The notes under the pieces: generated by a model
The model's database searches: none
Told to the model about the DNA's origin: nothing
Seen by the model: the letters and a program-made list of their open reading frames with translations, nothing else
Shown: positions 43,821 through 54,154 of the stretch, in pieces
How positions within the stretch are numbered: the stretch's first letter is position 1
How the letters are laid out: the number at the start of each line of letters is the position of its first letter
Made by a program: the position numbers and the translations under genes
Assembly (NCBI RefSeq): GCF_000504205.1
Contig: NZ_AZAJ01000001.1
Coordinates: forward strand, 1,896,879 to 1,960,878
Reading direction: 5' to 3'
Origin: Methanolobus tindarius DSM 2278
GTDB taxonomy: Archaea; Halobacteriota; Methanosarcinia; Methanosarcinales; Methanosarcinaceae
DNA: 64,000 bases

Positions 43821-46800
43821 ATGAAGAATATTTTTTTTCAGGTACTTTTAGTTATAACTTTACTATCAGCTCAGTTCTATCCGGCTGTTGCAGCAAACAA
43901 TGAAGACATTTTCAACGAGGAAGATTCAGCCTATATTCCTCAGGATACCGTCACGGCTCTTTCGATGGTTTCCCAGATAAAAATGCAGAATCCTGCAGCT
44001 AACGGGTTAGACGTTCTTGAACTAATAAACGTAACAACTGATCCTACCGACACTGACGGTGATGGTTTGCCGGACACTGTTGAAGTTATCCTTGGAACTG
44101 ATATTAACTCAACTGATTCTGATTTTGACCAGCTTGACGATTATAACGAAACCATTCTCTATTTTTCCGATCCTCTTGAAATGGATTCCAACTTTGACGG
44201 TCTTGCTGATAACTTTGAAGTAACTGATGTACTTTCGCTTGACATTGATTCAGATGGTGTCTCCAATATCTGGGACTTTGATAACGATGATGACGGTGTG
44301 GAAGACAACGTCGACTCATCACCTTTTGCAGTGTCAACAAAATATGATTATTTCAATTTTGATATTAGCACTAATGGAAATCCTGTTTACATTGATTTTC
44401 AGATTGTTCCTGAAAGTTCCAGTCATGTAAGACTTGCCAACCAAAAACTGGACTGGCCATTTGATAATAAAAGTGCTATGCAGGATCTTGATGGTTCTAC
44501 GGAGGACCTGACAATCGTGCCCCTTCTTGAATTGACAATGGACTCTGTACCTGCTCAGGCAGATATTGATGATTATGGCCTTGGTGTTTCCGGTGACAGA
44601 GTATATGTTCCACTTTTCCAGGTAAATGGAATAGGTGGAGAGACAGCTCTTGCAGGAAAGATGTTCTATCCTGAATCAAGTAACAATGACATCAATATGA
44701 ACGCAAGCCTTCTGTGGCTAGTTCAGGCAAAAACAGATACTCTGGATGAGGCCAATAGTACAATAAGTACAGAATCCACAACTCTCATAACATACAGGGA
44801 AGATTTCACTCTCACAGGTTTAAGCATTGAGGAGAGCTATGGAAGTGATGTTGGTATTTTCTATACGGATGACATCAACCAGAGCATTGGCAGCAACTTC
44901 ATGATGGCTTATTCATTTTTGAGAGACAACCAGTCAACAATACAGGATATGCCACAGGAACTGGCTGCTCACAATATAACTATATCATCTGACATCGATA
45001 ATTTTGCACACCGTGACCTTGGATTGCAGTCACTTACAACTGAAATGACGCCTGATGCGCTGAATTCACTTCCTGATGACCGAGTTCTTCCGGTAGTATC
45101 TGCTATCCAGAGTAATTTTACAATAGCAGACCTTTCTGATTTTGGTTCCGGTTCATACGTTATTGGCAATGATATTTCCATAGATATGAGTGCTGAATCT
45201 GTAATTTCCTTAAAGACAATTCAGACCAACTGGTACAATACTAAGGATAATTCTGCTGCGGATTCTGAGTCTATGCTCGGAGAACTGGAGGACTGGGGTT
45301 CTGCAGTGAGTATTGATGCAGACTCTCTTGAGTCAGTAATGGCACTGTCGCTTGTCTGGTCTGTGGGTGAATCAAAGGTCACAAGCATTGGCGGGGATCT
45401 TCAATCATTTGAATTCCCAGTTGAAATGGAGATTCTAAATGAGATCCAGTCGTGGGTTGGAAATGTTGTTTTTGTAAGCTTCGCGTTCATTGACCTTGTA
45501 TCCAATGCAACTGAAATAGCTTACAGGGCTTTCTTTGCTACTAAATATGTTCTTGAAGCAGTACAGGGATTTCTGGGAATTTTGCTGACAAGCAGCCAGT
45601 CGCTGAGTAAGACTCTTGGGGTGGTGGGAACCATTGCCAAAGGCCTGAACGGTTTAGGAGAAGTGCTTGGTGTTATTGGTATAGTAACAATGATAGCCGG
45701 TTTTGTCCTTGATGTTGGTTTTGCACTATGGGGATTCTTTAACATTGCCATGAGTGAGGGCTGGTCAAACACCGGTACTTTCCAGGGCGCTGTTTATGCT
45801 TCTATTATGATCGCATACGCTGCTGTAATGCTAACTATTGGTGTGATACTTCTGGCATGTGCAACCATACCTACAGTGGGATGGATAATTGCTCTTGTTG
45901 GTGGTATCATTATGGGACTAATTGGTTTAACTGATTTTATCCTCGGAATCTTTGGAATAGGTTTCTCAGACCTGGTCTCATGGATTGTCGGTACATTCCA
46001 TCAGACGTATCCGAACACGGAATGTTCACTGGGAATTATAAACACATCACTTGACCTTCAGGACGGCGAAGGCAATGGGCTGGATCTTGGAGATCGGATA
46101 ATTTTCAGGAGTTATATCAACGGAACAATTGCGAAAACATCTTCTGGCACCTGTTCGGATGTACAGAACAGCTACATCATTCCTCATTACAAGAACTATA
46201 GGGTTGGATACGCAGAGACCCCACTGTCTTACTGGCTCTCTGATTATGGCGATTATACCAACACCATTTCAATACACAATACGTATCCTGACGTACAGAA
46301 CACCACCTATGAGGCGGTAGCATGGATAGAGCCGGAATCTGCCGTTATCAATTTCCCGGTTCCAACGATGTTCATAGCTGAATACAATATAGTGTATACA
46401 GATCGCAAAATAGAGTGGGATTTCTGGAATGGTTACAAATACACCATATTGAATGAAACCGACTCCTCCTATAGTATACTGGACACTCTCTACTTTGATG
46501 TCCTCCCTAACAATATAGATGACCTTGTAAGATGGAGTCCGCTCTCTGCGCTGGATTATGACCATGACGGACTTGCAAACGGTGATGATCCGTATCCACG
46601 TTCATGGGATGCAGATGGTGATGGTCTTAGTGATGTTTTTGAAATAAATACCACTGGTACTGATCCTTCAAAGTCAGATGCCGATGGCGACGGCCTGAAT
46701 GACAGGATGGAACTCATCTATGGTACAAATGCTTCCGCTTATGATACTGATAACGATAACATGTCCGATTATCTTGAGATAAGCGGATGGCAGATAAGTT

Positions 46801-48947
46801 TCAACTACTGTAACCATACTTTCAACATGACAGTCTACTCCGACCCACTCTCACCTGATAGTGACAGGGATGGTCTTGGTGATGAAGAAGAATACCTGAA
46901 CAATCTTAACCCGATGGCACCGACCAATACTACAGATACTGACGATGATGGCCTGATGGATGTTATCGAAACAGCCGGATGGGATGTGACCTTTACCAAT
47001 GAGTCCGGAACTTACACGGTCCATGTTGGTAGTGAAACTCTTAATGAAGACACAGATTATGACGGCTTGAGTGACCTGGCAGAATATAGTAATTCAACCA
47101 ATCCAAGGGATACAGATTCTGATGATGATGGCCTGAGCGATCTTGTGGAGCTAAGTCTGGGTACAAACCTTCTTGACTATGATAGCGATGGAGAAAGATT
47201 GGATGATAACGCCGAGATTATTTTCGGCACAGATCCATGGGATACTGACACAGATGGTGATTTTTTAAGCGATTGGGAAGAAATACGTGATGGTACGGAT
47301 CCACTTAACGAAGACACCGATAATGACGGTCTTTCCGATGGTTTGGAACTTGAGAGCTGTACAAGTGCAACAGACGCAGATTCCGATGATGACCTGATAC
47401 CAGATGGTCAGGAATTTAGTTGGGACACTAATCATGCATGTAATCCTGATATTGATGGTGATGGGGTGCTTGACGGTTACGAAGTGTTCTATAATACCAG
47501 CATGTATCTCAATGATACGGATGGTGACGGGCTGCTTGATGGTATGGAGATAAGCAACAGGACTGATCCAAAGAACAATGATACCGATGGTGACGGACTT
47601 TCTGATATGTTCGAAATCATGAATGGTACTGATCCTAATGATGGCGACACTGATGGAAATGGCCTGAATGATTCAGAGGACCCGTATTCATTTGCTGACA
47701 ATGTTGAAAGAATATGGGCCAGCTATGATGAGGATGAAGCTACCCTTGAGCTGATAGAGAATCTTGAAAAGTACACTAATGTAATTGTCTTCAATCCTGA
47801 AAACATCAGTAATTATTCTGCCAGGGAAAACATCCTGTTTGTAGGAAGGCCGGGAACTGTTGATGATACGGCTGGTAATATTACAATGAATATTCTTGCT
47901 TCAGTAGCTCCTGATACACTTTCAGAAATGCAGGAGTCTGATTATGACAGGTTTGCAGTTGAGTACGATGTATGGTCTGAAAACCAGACTGTTGTCATGC
48001 TCTCAAGTCCATATCCAAACGACCACTATAAAATACTTGAGCTGTTCAAGACCGGTTCTGAACTGGAATATCCAACTGCTGTAAGCCAGTTCAGGACAGA
48101 TTCAATCAGCAAAATGGGACTTTATGTGATGGTTGAGCTTAAAGAACCGGTTCAGCCTTCCATTGAACTGACTCAATATAATGAAGATGAACTTCCTCAC
48201 AACTTAAGTTTCGGACTATCCTCAGGTGACCTTGGAGTAAGGTACCTTGACATTAATGTCAGTGAAAATGTCATGAACGAAACATCCAATAATATCCAGC
48301 GTGCTTTGCTTGTGATATATTACAAAGGCCGCGATCTTGACAGGACAGGTGACCTTGATGGCAACGATGCCGGTGACATTGACGAATCCAGTCTTTCCAT
48401 GATCTGGTATAACGAGACCAGCGGTCTGTGGGAAAAGATGAGCACTGATATGGATTGGGTTTATGAACTTGGAATAAACACCGACAATGATGTTATAAAC
48501 GGAAAAGAGTATGAAGGTTACATGTGGGCGAATGTTTCCCACTTCAGCACTTACGGACTTTCCGGAGGAGCAAGGGCTGAATCTGTTGTATCGGCTGATG
48601 GCAGTGACGATGACAGTCCTCTTGATTCGGACCGTGACGGACTTTTTGATTTCGTAGAAAGAAGAATGGGTACTGATCCTTTCAACCCGGATACTGATGG
48701 TGACGGCATTATAGATTCAAAAGATGATACTCCGGCGGGGGCAGATATTTCTGATGAAAATGCAATTGACACTATTACATCTGAAGAAACAGCAGTTACT
48801 CTGGATAACACACCGGAATCTTCAGGAGATGACAGTCCTACTTCAGATAAAGGAGGTACCTCTGGTTCCTCAGCTTTACTCGGGATGCTGGCTCTTGTTA
48901 CGGTGGCACTTCTGGCCGGTATTGTAGTTCTGAAAAGAAAAGAATAA
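43821..48947 (+). CDS. Giant thrombospondin type 3 repeat surface protein
   Basis: 1,708 residues from ATG 43821 (an upstream TTG at 43803 is less likely). Signal peptide MKNIFFQVLLVITLLSAQFY; early Asp-rich TSP3-like repeats (TDTDGDGLPDTVEV); a long unannotated beta region; a very hydrophobic block at about 536-730 with several helices and Gly-rich turns; then a second dense TSP3/Ca-binding array (DTDGDGLSDMFEI and many similar, about 911-1290); a beta domain; a last DRDGLFDFVE repeat; and a C-terminal membrane anchor LLGMLALVTVALLAGIVVL with KRKE. It is probably a calcium-stiffened cell-surface stalk with an unusual internal membrane-like segment. Confidence 0.82.
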   Translation: MKNIFFQVLLVITLLSAQFYPAVAANNEDIFNEEDSAYIPQDTVTALSMVSQIKMQNPAANGLDVLELINVTTDPTDTDGDGLPDTVEVILGTDINSTDSDFDQLDDYNETILYFSDPLEMDSNFDGLADNFEVTDVLSLDIDSDGVSNIWDFDNDDDGVEDNVDSSPFAVSTKYDYFNFDISTNGNPVYIDFQIVPESSSHVRLANQKLDWPFDNKSAMQDLDGSTEDLTIVPLLELTMDSVPAQADIDDYGLGVSGDRVYVPLFQVNGIGGETALAGKMFYPESSNNDINMNASLLWLVQAKTDTLDEANSTISTESTTLITYREDFTLTGLSIEESYGSDVGIFYTDDINQSIGSNFMMAYSFLRDNQSTIQDMPQELAAHNITISSDIDNFAHRDLGLQSLTTEMTPDALNSLPDDRVLPVVSAIQSNFTIADLSDFGSGSYVIGNDISIDMSAESVISLKTIQTNWYNTKDNSAADSESMLGELEDWGSAVSIDADSLESVMALSLVWSVGESKVTSIGGDLQSFEFPVEMEILNEIQSWVGNVVFVSFAFIDLVSNATEIAYRAFFATKYVLEAVQGFLGILLTSSQSLSKTLGVVGTIAKGLNGLGEVLGVIGIVTMIAGFVLDVGFALWGFFNIAMSEGWSNTGTFQGAVYASIMIAYAAVMLTIGVILLACATIPTVGWIIALVGGIIMGLIGLTDFILGIFGIGFSDLVSWIVGTFHQTYPNTECSLGIINTSLDLQDGEGNGLDLGDRIIFRSYINGTIAKTSSGTCSDVQNSYIIPHYKNYRVGYAETPLSYWLSDYGDYTNTISIHNTYPDVQNTTYEAVAWIEPESAVINFPVPTMFIAEYNIVYTDRKIEWDFWNGYKYTILNETDSSYSILDTLYFDVLPNNIDDLVRWSPLSALDYDHDGLANGDDPYPRSWDADGDGLSDVFEINTTGTDPSKSDADGDGLNDRMELIYGTNASAYDTDNDNMSDYLEISGWQISFNYCNHTFNMTVYSDPLSPDSDRDGLGDEEEYLNNLNPMAPTNTTDTDDDGLMDVIETAGWDVTFTNESGTYTVHVGSETLNEDTDYDGLSDLAEYSNSTNPRDTDSDDDGLSDLVELSLGTNLLDYDSDGERLDDNAEIIFGTDPWDTDTDGDFLSDWEEIRDGTDPLNEDTDNDGLSDGLELESCTSATDADSDDDLIPDGQEFSWDTNHACNPDIDGDGVLDGYEVFYNTSMYLNDTDGDGLLDGMEISNRTDPKNNDTDGDGLSDMFEIMNGTDPNDGDTDGNGLNDSEDPYSFADNVERIWASYDEDEATLELIENLEKYTNVIVFNPENISNYSARENILFVGRPGTVDDTAGNITMNILASVAPDTLSEMQESDYDRFAVEYDVWSENQTVVMLSSPYPNDHYKILELFKTGSELEYPTAVSQFRTDSISKMGLYVMVELKEPVQPSIELTQYNEDELPHNLSFGLSSGDLGVRYLDINVSENVMNETSNNIQRALLVIYYKGRDLDRTGDLDGNDAGDIDESSLSMIWYNETSGLWEKMSTDMDWVYELGINTDNDVINGKEYEGYMWANVSHFSTYGLSGGARAESVVSADGSDDDSPLDSDRDGLFDFVERRMGTDPFNPDTDGDGIIDSKDDTPAGADISDENAIDTITSEETAVTLDNTPESSGDDSPTSDKGGTSGSSALLGMLALVTVALLAGIVVLKRKE

Positions 48948-48984
48948 GAGGAAGCCTGTAATCTATTATACGAAGGTGGTTTGA

Positions 48985-49707
48985 TTGTCATCAGAAAAAA
49001 AAGGAACAGATAACAAACAGCTTTATGCTGGTATTGTTATCGTTTCCATCTTGATATTGTCAGGCGTTTTTTATTATGCAGAGTACAGGGAAATTAATGA
49101 CCCTTACGAACTGGCAGGAAGAGTTATACATGTCTCGGAGGATATCAAATCCTACCGGTTTAACATGAGCAGTAACATAACAATTCTGGGGGAGACAGTT
49201 TCTCCTCTGCAGGGAAATGGATATGTCGGTTATGTTGACCATGAGATGGATATCACTTTTTTCTCTCCTGAAAAGTCAATTGATATGGTAGTTGTTGATG
49301 AGACAGCATACATGAGAGAGGATGATGGAACATGGGAATCCAGAAATCTTGATGAAGACACCTGGCAAAGCAATGACCAGTTATCCCAGAATGAATATCT
49401 TCTTAAAGAATCTACAAATCTCAGTATGGAAAGAACTGATGCAGGCATAATTCTTACAGCAATTCCTGACAAGACAACATTGATTGAAGAAGCTGACAGG
49501 ACAGGTCTGGATCTTCAGGGCAGTGAGCAGTTAAATGATTATTATGTGAACTATCTCATTGATGAAAATAATTATCACGTGCTCTCTATTGAAACTTATA
49601 TCGATATACAGATGAAAGTTCAGGGGATGAGCTCACCTGTTATTATTGACAATACAATCAACATCTATGATTATGACCAGGAGACAGATGTTGAAGCTCC
49701 TCTTTAG
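48985..49707 (+). CDS. Membrane-anchored LolA/LppX-like protein
   Basis: 240 residues from a TTG at 48985 (GGTGGTTTG upstream). One N-terminal helix (LYAGIVIVSILILSGVFYYA), then a beta-rich outside part (SYRFNMSSNITILG, MDITFFSPEKSIDMVVVDETAYM) with the half-barrel pattern of lipoprotein-carrier-like DUFs. It lies 37 bp after the giant TSP3 gene and may assist it. The fold assignment is tentative. Confidence 0.65.
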   Translation: MSSEKKGTDNKQLYAGIVIVSILILSGVFYYAEYREINDPYELAGRVIHVSEDIKSYRFNMSSNITILGETVSPLQGNGYVGYVDHEMDITFFSPEKSIDMVVVDETAYMREDDGTWESRNLDEDTWQSNDQLSQNEYLLKESTNLSMERTDAGIILTAIPDKTTLIEEADRTGLDLQGSEQLNDYYVNYLIDENNYHVLSIETYIDIQMKVQGMSSPVIIDNTINIYDYDQETDVEAPL

Positions 49708-49731
49708 AAAGAAAAAAGAAAAAAAGATTTA

Positions 49732-49773
49732 ATGCAGGATGGAATTTACGTTTTTAATCCTGCATCGTTTTTT
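49732..49773. terminator. Bidirectional terminator between the envelope genes and the nif operon
   Basis: ATGCAGGAT (49732-49740) pairs perfectly with ATCCTGCAT (49757-49765). The plus side continues CGTTTTTT and the minus side TAAATCTTTTTTTC, so it can end both convergent transcripts. Confidence 0.75.
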
Positions 49774-49793
49774 ACACATTCTTGGTTTCGTCC

Positions 49794-51209
49794 TCACGCT
49801 TCTGCGGAGTGAAAGCTACTTTCGCCGAGCGGAACGTAGCTTTCCGGTTCAGACCATTTCGCAGCTAATTCAGTATCCTCGACTTCAAGGATTGTATTGG
49901 TAATTCTGTCAAGCATGCGCATTGCTCCCTTGTATCCAAGTGTCAGTAACCTCTGGGCACCGACTCTGTCATGGATTGGGAACCCGAATCTAATTAACGG
50001 GATGTTCATCTCCTTTGCAATATACTTTCCGTTGGAGTTGCCTATCATCATCTGTGGCTTTGCCTTCTGAACAGCATCGTTGAATGTATCAAAGTCAACA
50101 TCCTCAAGGATTGTAACATCGCAATCTGGCTTTACCTGCTTTACTCTTTCCATAGCCTGTTCAGCAAATCTTGGTGACTTGCTGGAAGCAACCACAAGTA
50201 TTGGGTGCATTCCGTTCTCAAGCACAAGTGAAAGCATACCAAGCACGTTGTTTGGGTCACCATAGATAGCAACCTTTGTACCATAAACGTACTTGTGAGA
50301 GTCTACCATGGCATCAATAAGCCTTCCGCGTTCCTTCTGGAACTCATCTGGTATTTCTGCCCCGGATATATTAGACAATGCGGCCAAAACCCTGTCAGTG
50401 TACTCAAGTCCTATCGGGAGGGGCAGATTCTGCGAAGGGATATCAAAAGTCTGCTCAAGGTAGTTGACCGCTTTGTTATCATTGGTAATTCCCAGTCCGA
50501 TTGTTGCAGCACTGTTCTTCATGTCTGCAATATCAGCATGAGTTGTTCCTCCCGGAGGGATCTTGTGAAGATCTCCTGTCATAGGAGCATCAAAGGTTTC
50601 AGAGATGTCAGGGAGAAGTATGTATGAGTTCTGTCCCACAATACTGTCAAATACGTGCTTAAGTTCCCTTGTGTCTTCAGGTGAGATATTCTCTGAAAGC
50701 ACGACATTGAGCTTATTGTTGAATATCTCCTTCTTTGAATCATCAAGGGTAAATGTCTTGACAATAGCTTCAACAGCCTTAATGTATCCGCTGTTGTGGC
50801 TCTCTTCATAGCTTGGTGTCGGGACAGGAATTATTATTCTCTCATCTCCAACGCCCTCTTCTTCTCTGAATTCACTGATGATACGTGAAATGTCATCTCC
50901 GATTGTCTCTGCGAGACATGTTGTGGAGACACCGATCACCTTTGGATTGTAACGTGATATCAGGTTCTTAAGTCCCTTCTTCAGGTTCTCGCTTCCACCG
51001 TACACAGCTCCCTTTTCGCTAAGTGAGCTTGAACCAATGTCCACAGGTTCCCTGAAATGGTGTGCAAGGTGCAGTCTCATATAGGTGCTGCAACCCTGGG
51101 ACCCATGTAAAAGAACCATTGAATCTTCTATTCCCTTAAAAGCCATTACACTGCCAATTGGCTGGCACATGATACATGGATTGACTGTAGTATAATTGCG
51201 TTCGCTCAT
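49794..51209 (-). CDS. nifN: Nitrogenase FeMo-cofactor scaffold subunit NifN
   Basis: 471 residues. CMCQPIGSVMAFKGIEDSM and LLHGSQGCSTYMRLHLAHHFREP match the NifN/NifK-like fold with scaffold cluster ligands. With NifE it holds the NifB-derived core while molybdenum and homocitrate are added. It overlaps nifE by 4 bp and is the last gene of the operon. Confidence 0.95.
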   Translation of the reverse strand: MSERNYTTVNPCIMCQPIGSVMAFKGIEDSMVLLHGSQGCSTYMRLHLAHHFREPVDIGSSSLSEKGAVYGGSENLKKGLKNLISRYNPKVIGVSTTCLAETIGDDISRIISEFREEEGVGDERIIIPVPTPSYEESHNSGYIKAVEAIVKTFTLDDSKKEIFNNKLNVVLSENISPEDTRELKHVFDSIVGQNSYILLPDISETFDAPMTGDLHKIPPGGTTHADIADMKNSAATIGLGITNDNKAVNYLEQTFDIPSQNLPLPIGLEYTDRVLAALSNISGAEIPDEFQKERGRLIDAMVDSHKYVYGTKVAIYGDPNNVLGMLSLVLENGMHPILVVASSKSPRFAEQAMERVKQVKPDCDVTILEDVDFDTFNDAVQKAKPQMMIGNSNGKYIAKEMNIPLIRFGFPIHDRVGAQRLLTLGYKGAMRMLDRITNTILEVEDTELAAKWSEPESYVPLGESSFHSAEA

Positions 51210-52696
51210 GCCACTGGCTCCTGTTGAAGTGTAATGGGATCAATCTTCTGCATACTTCTCTCCCCAGTTATCTTGTTGGATGTCTTTGTCTCATCTTCAG
51301 TTTCGCAGTCTGCCCCACTGCTTTCTGAATAAGCTCCTTCTATCTTACTACCAACGTACTTCCAGACAGGACTGTTAACTGAAGTGTCAAGTTCCCTTGC
51401 AAAGTTCAGGAAACCGTCGTAACCTTCAAATTCAATTGTTCTGTCGTGGTTAAAATCACAGAAAGAAACACCAAGCTTGTAAGCCAGGAACCTTTCCTTG
51501 ACACCTGCTACCATAAGGTCTGCCTTCTGGTTGACAATAAGGTCTGCAAGTTCCAGAGGGTTTGCATCATCCACAATGACGGTTCCGTCCTTTACCTGAT
51601 AACTTATCTGCTTGTAGTCATCACGCTTTCCTGTCTGTGTTCCTATTATAACGACTTCCATTCCAAGTTCCCGGAAGCCCTTTATCAATGTTAATGCCTT
51701 GGCCGCCCCGCCCATGTAAATTGCTGCAGTCTTCCCTTCAAGTCTGCTTCTTATTTCCTGAATTTCAGGCATTATCCTGTTTGTTTCCTGCTCGATTATT
51801 TCTTCTGCAATGTTCATCATTTCTTCAGAACCGAAGAATTCAGCAGTTGTTCTAAGTGCAATTGCAAGATCCTCTATTCCAAAATAGCTGACCTTTCTGA
51901 AAGGAATCCCGAATTCCTTATTCATCCACTTCGCGAGATATGTCATGGAACCAGAACACTGAACAAGATTCAGCTGTGCTCCATGTGCCTTTGAGATGCT
52001 ATCTGCCGTCGCATCCCCTGTCATAGAAGTGATCACCTGTATTCCCATCTTCTCAAAGAGGGGCTTTACTAACCAGACGTCTCCTGCCACATTGTAATCG
52101 CCAAGAATGTTTATCCTGTACTCAGATGTGATCTCAGGTTCCTTTGTTCCGACAAGCTCCATAAGTGCATGACATGCAGCCTTGTATCCATCGGACTTTG
52201 TACCCTTGAATCCTTCTGACTTAACAGGTATAACAGGTATTCCTACCCTTTCAGTTGCTTCCTTACAAATGGCTTCGAGATCATCGCCGATTATACCGAC
52301 AATACAGGTTGAATAGACAAAGATGACAGGTGGGTTATATAACTCGACCAGTTCGTCAATGCTCTTTGAAAGTTTTTTCTCGCCACCGAATATAACATCG
52401 AGTTCCTTCATATCAGTTGAGAAACTGGTACGGAAGGTCTCCTTGTCACTTGACAGGCTGCCTCTGATATCCCAGGTGTAACTTGCACAACCAATGGGAC
52501 CGTGCACGAGGTGAACTGCATCGGTTACGGGGTTAAGTGCCACACGTGCTCCTGAATATACACAGGCTCTCTGGCTCATAGAACCTGCGATAGATGTACT
52601 ATCACATGAAAGTTCACCTGCCTTGTTTGCCTGCTTCAGTTCTATGTATGGCTTTCTTTCATCCAGCGTGTTAACCACGCTTGTAATGTCTGGCAT
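51206..52696 (-). CDS. nifE: Nitrogenase FeMo-cofactor scaffold subunit NifE
   Basis: 496 residues, with SQRACVYSGARVALNPVTDAVHLVHGPIGCASYTWDIRG in parts showing the NifD-like cysteine pattern of NifE and a Ser/Thr-rich C-terminal extension (SESSGADCETEDETKTSNK) not needed for the fold. It forms the NifE2N2 scaffold. SD GGAGTGA precedes the ATG at 52696. A 73-bp spacer with four complementary arms separates it from nifK. Confidence 0.95.
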   Translation of the reverse strand: MPDITSVVNTLDERKPYIELKQANKAGELSCDSTSIAGSMSQRACVYSGARVALNPVTDAVHLVHGPIGCASYTWDIRGSLSSDKETFRTSFSTDMKELDVIFGGEKKLSKSIDELVELYNPPVIFVYSTCIVGIIGDDLEAICKEATERVGIPVIPVKSEGFKGTKSDGYKAACHALMELVGTKEPEITSEYRINILGDYNVAGDVWLVKPLFEKMGIQVITSMTGDATADSISKAHGAQLNLVQCSGSMTYLAKWMNKEFGIPFRKVSYFGIEDLAIALRTTAEFFGSEEMMNIAEEIIEQETNRIMPEIQEIRSRLEGKTAAIYMGGAAKALTLIKGFRELGMEVVIIGTQTGKRDDYKQISYQVKDGTVIVDDANPLELADLIVNQKADLMVAGVKERFLAYKLGVSFCDFNHDRTIEFEGYDGFLNFARELDTSVNSPVWKYVGSKIEGAYSESSGADCETEDETKTSNKITGERSMQKIDPITLQQEPVA

Positions 52697-52720
52697 GTTC
52701 TCACTCCAAAATAAATTATT

Positions 52721-52785
52721 CAGAGGCCGTTTTGCGACCTCTGGCTTTTCTTCAAATATGAAGAGGTCGTTACTGTACGACCTCT
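52721..52785 (-). promoter_or_regulatory. Four-arm hairpin set between nifK and nifE
   Basis: Minus-strand RNA reads arm 1 AGAGGTCGT, arm 2 ACGACCTCT (loop contains the nifK stop), arm 3 CAGAGGTCG, arm 4 CGGCCTCTG. 1-2 and 3-4 form 9-bp hairpins, or 2-3 forms an 8-bp hairpin. This is a classic attenuator-like arrangement; it could set the ratio of nifDK to nifEN or stabilise an upstream mRNA. No leader peptide is seen. Confidence 0.5.
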
Positions 52786-54140
52786 AGCTCTTCTTCAGGA
52801 ACTGTCTTGTCCTTGATGTCAAGGAAAGTGTTTCCTATCCACTCAATCAAGCGAGCTGCTCCTGCGTATCCCATGACCGGGAAGTGGTGCAGGTTTGCCC
52901 TGTCCATGATTGGGAATCCTACCCTGATCAGTGGGATATCCTCGGCAAGAGCAATGTGCTTACCATAGGTGTTACCGATCAGCATGTCTACAGGCTCGTT
53001 CTTTATGATCTGGTGGAGTGTGAAAAGGTCAGCTTCGTCAAGAATCTGTGCGTCAGGGTACAGTGGATGTACCATTTCAGAGACTCTTTCAACGTAAGCC
53101 TTGCTAATTGATCCTGAAAGTACTACAACAGGCTCCATTCCCATTTCAAGCACAAGGCTTGTGACACCTTCTATTATGTCCGGGTCACCGAAAATGGCTA
53201 CCTTCTTTCCATAGAAGTGTGGATGAGCATCTGTCATCATGTCAACAACCCTTGCCCTTTCCTGTTCAAGTTCAGGTGGGATTGCTACATTTGCAAGCTC
53301 AGCTGCCTTCATAACGAACCTGTCTGTAAAGCGTACGCCTATTGGTACAGGACCGATCTGGACTGGCATCTTGAACTTGTTCTGGAATACCTTTGCTGCT
53401 GCGCCTCCTGCCATTCCACAGAGTGCGATTGTACCCATGGAGTTTGCACTGTCTTCCACGTCACCGATTGGTGTTCCGCCATTTGCGAACAGTCCTCTTT
53501 CCATTCCAATTCCGTTGTCCAGAACATCTGTCTGGTCAGGGAAGACAATTGAAGGGATATTCATGATGGAGAGTATTCTCTTGATCTCACGAATGTCTCC
53601 CGGGTCTACAAAACCAGGGATTACGTTCAGCTTTCCGTTTGGCTTTGTCTTCTGTGCAAAGGTTGTGACAAATGACTTTACCATGTTGTCGTAACCTGTT
53701 ACGTGGGAACCCACGTAACTTGGGGTTGATGCTGCACAGAGCTTGATTGATGGGTCTATGAGTTCTTCTTCTTTTACATCTTCAATCATTGAACCTACAT
53801 CGTCACCAATTGTCTCTGAGAGACATGTTGTGTGAATTGCAACTACTTCCGGTGTGTATACAGCTTCGATGTTTTCAAGTGACTTCTTGAGGTTTGATGC
53901 ACCACCGAATACAGCAGTACCTTCATAGAAACTGCTGGTTGTACCGATGGTTGGTTCCCTGAAGTGTCTTGTAAGGCACATTCTCAGGTATGAAAGACAT
54001 CCCTGTGAACCATGGCTGTGAGGCATACAGTTGCGTATACCCAATGCAGCGTAAGTTGCACCAATTGGCTGGCAAATCTTTGCAGGATTAACAACCAGTG
54101 CATTTCTTTCCACTTCTTCCTTTGGTGTATAATCTAACAT
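52770..54140 (-). CDS. nifK: Nitrogenase MoFe protein beta subunit NifK
   Basis: 456 residues, short N-terminus as in methanogens and clostridia. ICQPIGATYAALGIRNCMPHSHGSQGCLSYLRMCL (described in parts) includes the P-cluster Cys ligands, and TTCLSETIGDDV carries the third. With NifD it forms the alpha2beta2 MoFe protein. It lies 14 bp after nifD. No separate vnfG/anfG-like delta gene is present, which supports a Mo enzyme. Confidence 0.97.
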   Translation of the reverse strand: MLDYTPKEEVERNALVVNPAKICQPIGATYAALGIRNCMPHSHGSQGCLSYLRMCLTRHFREPTIGTTSSFYEGTAVFGGASNLKKSLENIEAVYTPEVVAIHTTCLSETIGDDVGSMIEDVKEEELIDPSIKLCAASTPSYVGSHVTGYDNMVKSFVTTFAQKTKPNGKLNVIPGFVDPGDIREIKRILSIMNIPSIVFPDQTDVLDNGIGMERGLFANGGTPIGDVEDSANSMGTIALCGMAGGAAAKVFQNKFKMPVQIGPVPIGVRFTDRFVMKAAELANVAIPPELEQERARVVDMMTDAHPHFYGKKVAIFGDPDIIEGVTSLVLEMGMEPVVVLSGSISKAYVERVSEMVHPLYPDAQILDEADLFTLHQIIKNEPVDMLIGNTYGKHIALAEDIPLIRVGFPIMDRANLHHFPVMGYAGAARLIEWIGNTFLDIKDKTVPEEELEVVQ

Positions 54141-54154
54141 TTTTCAGTCCTCCT

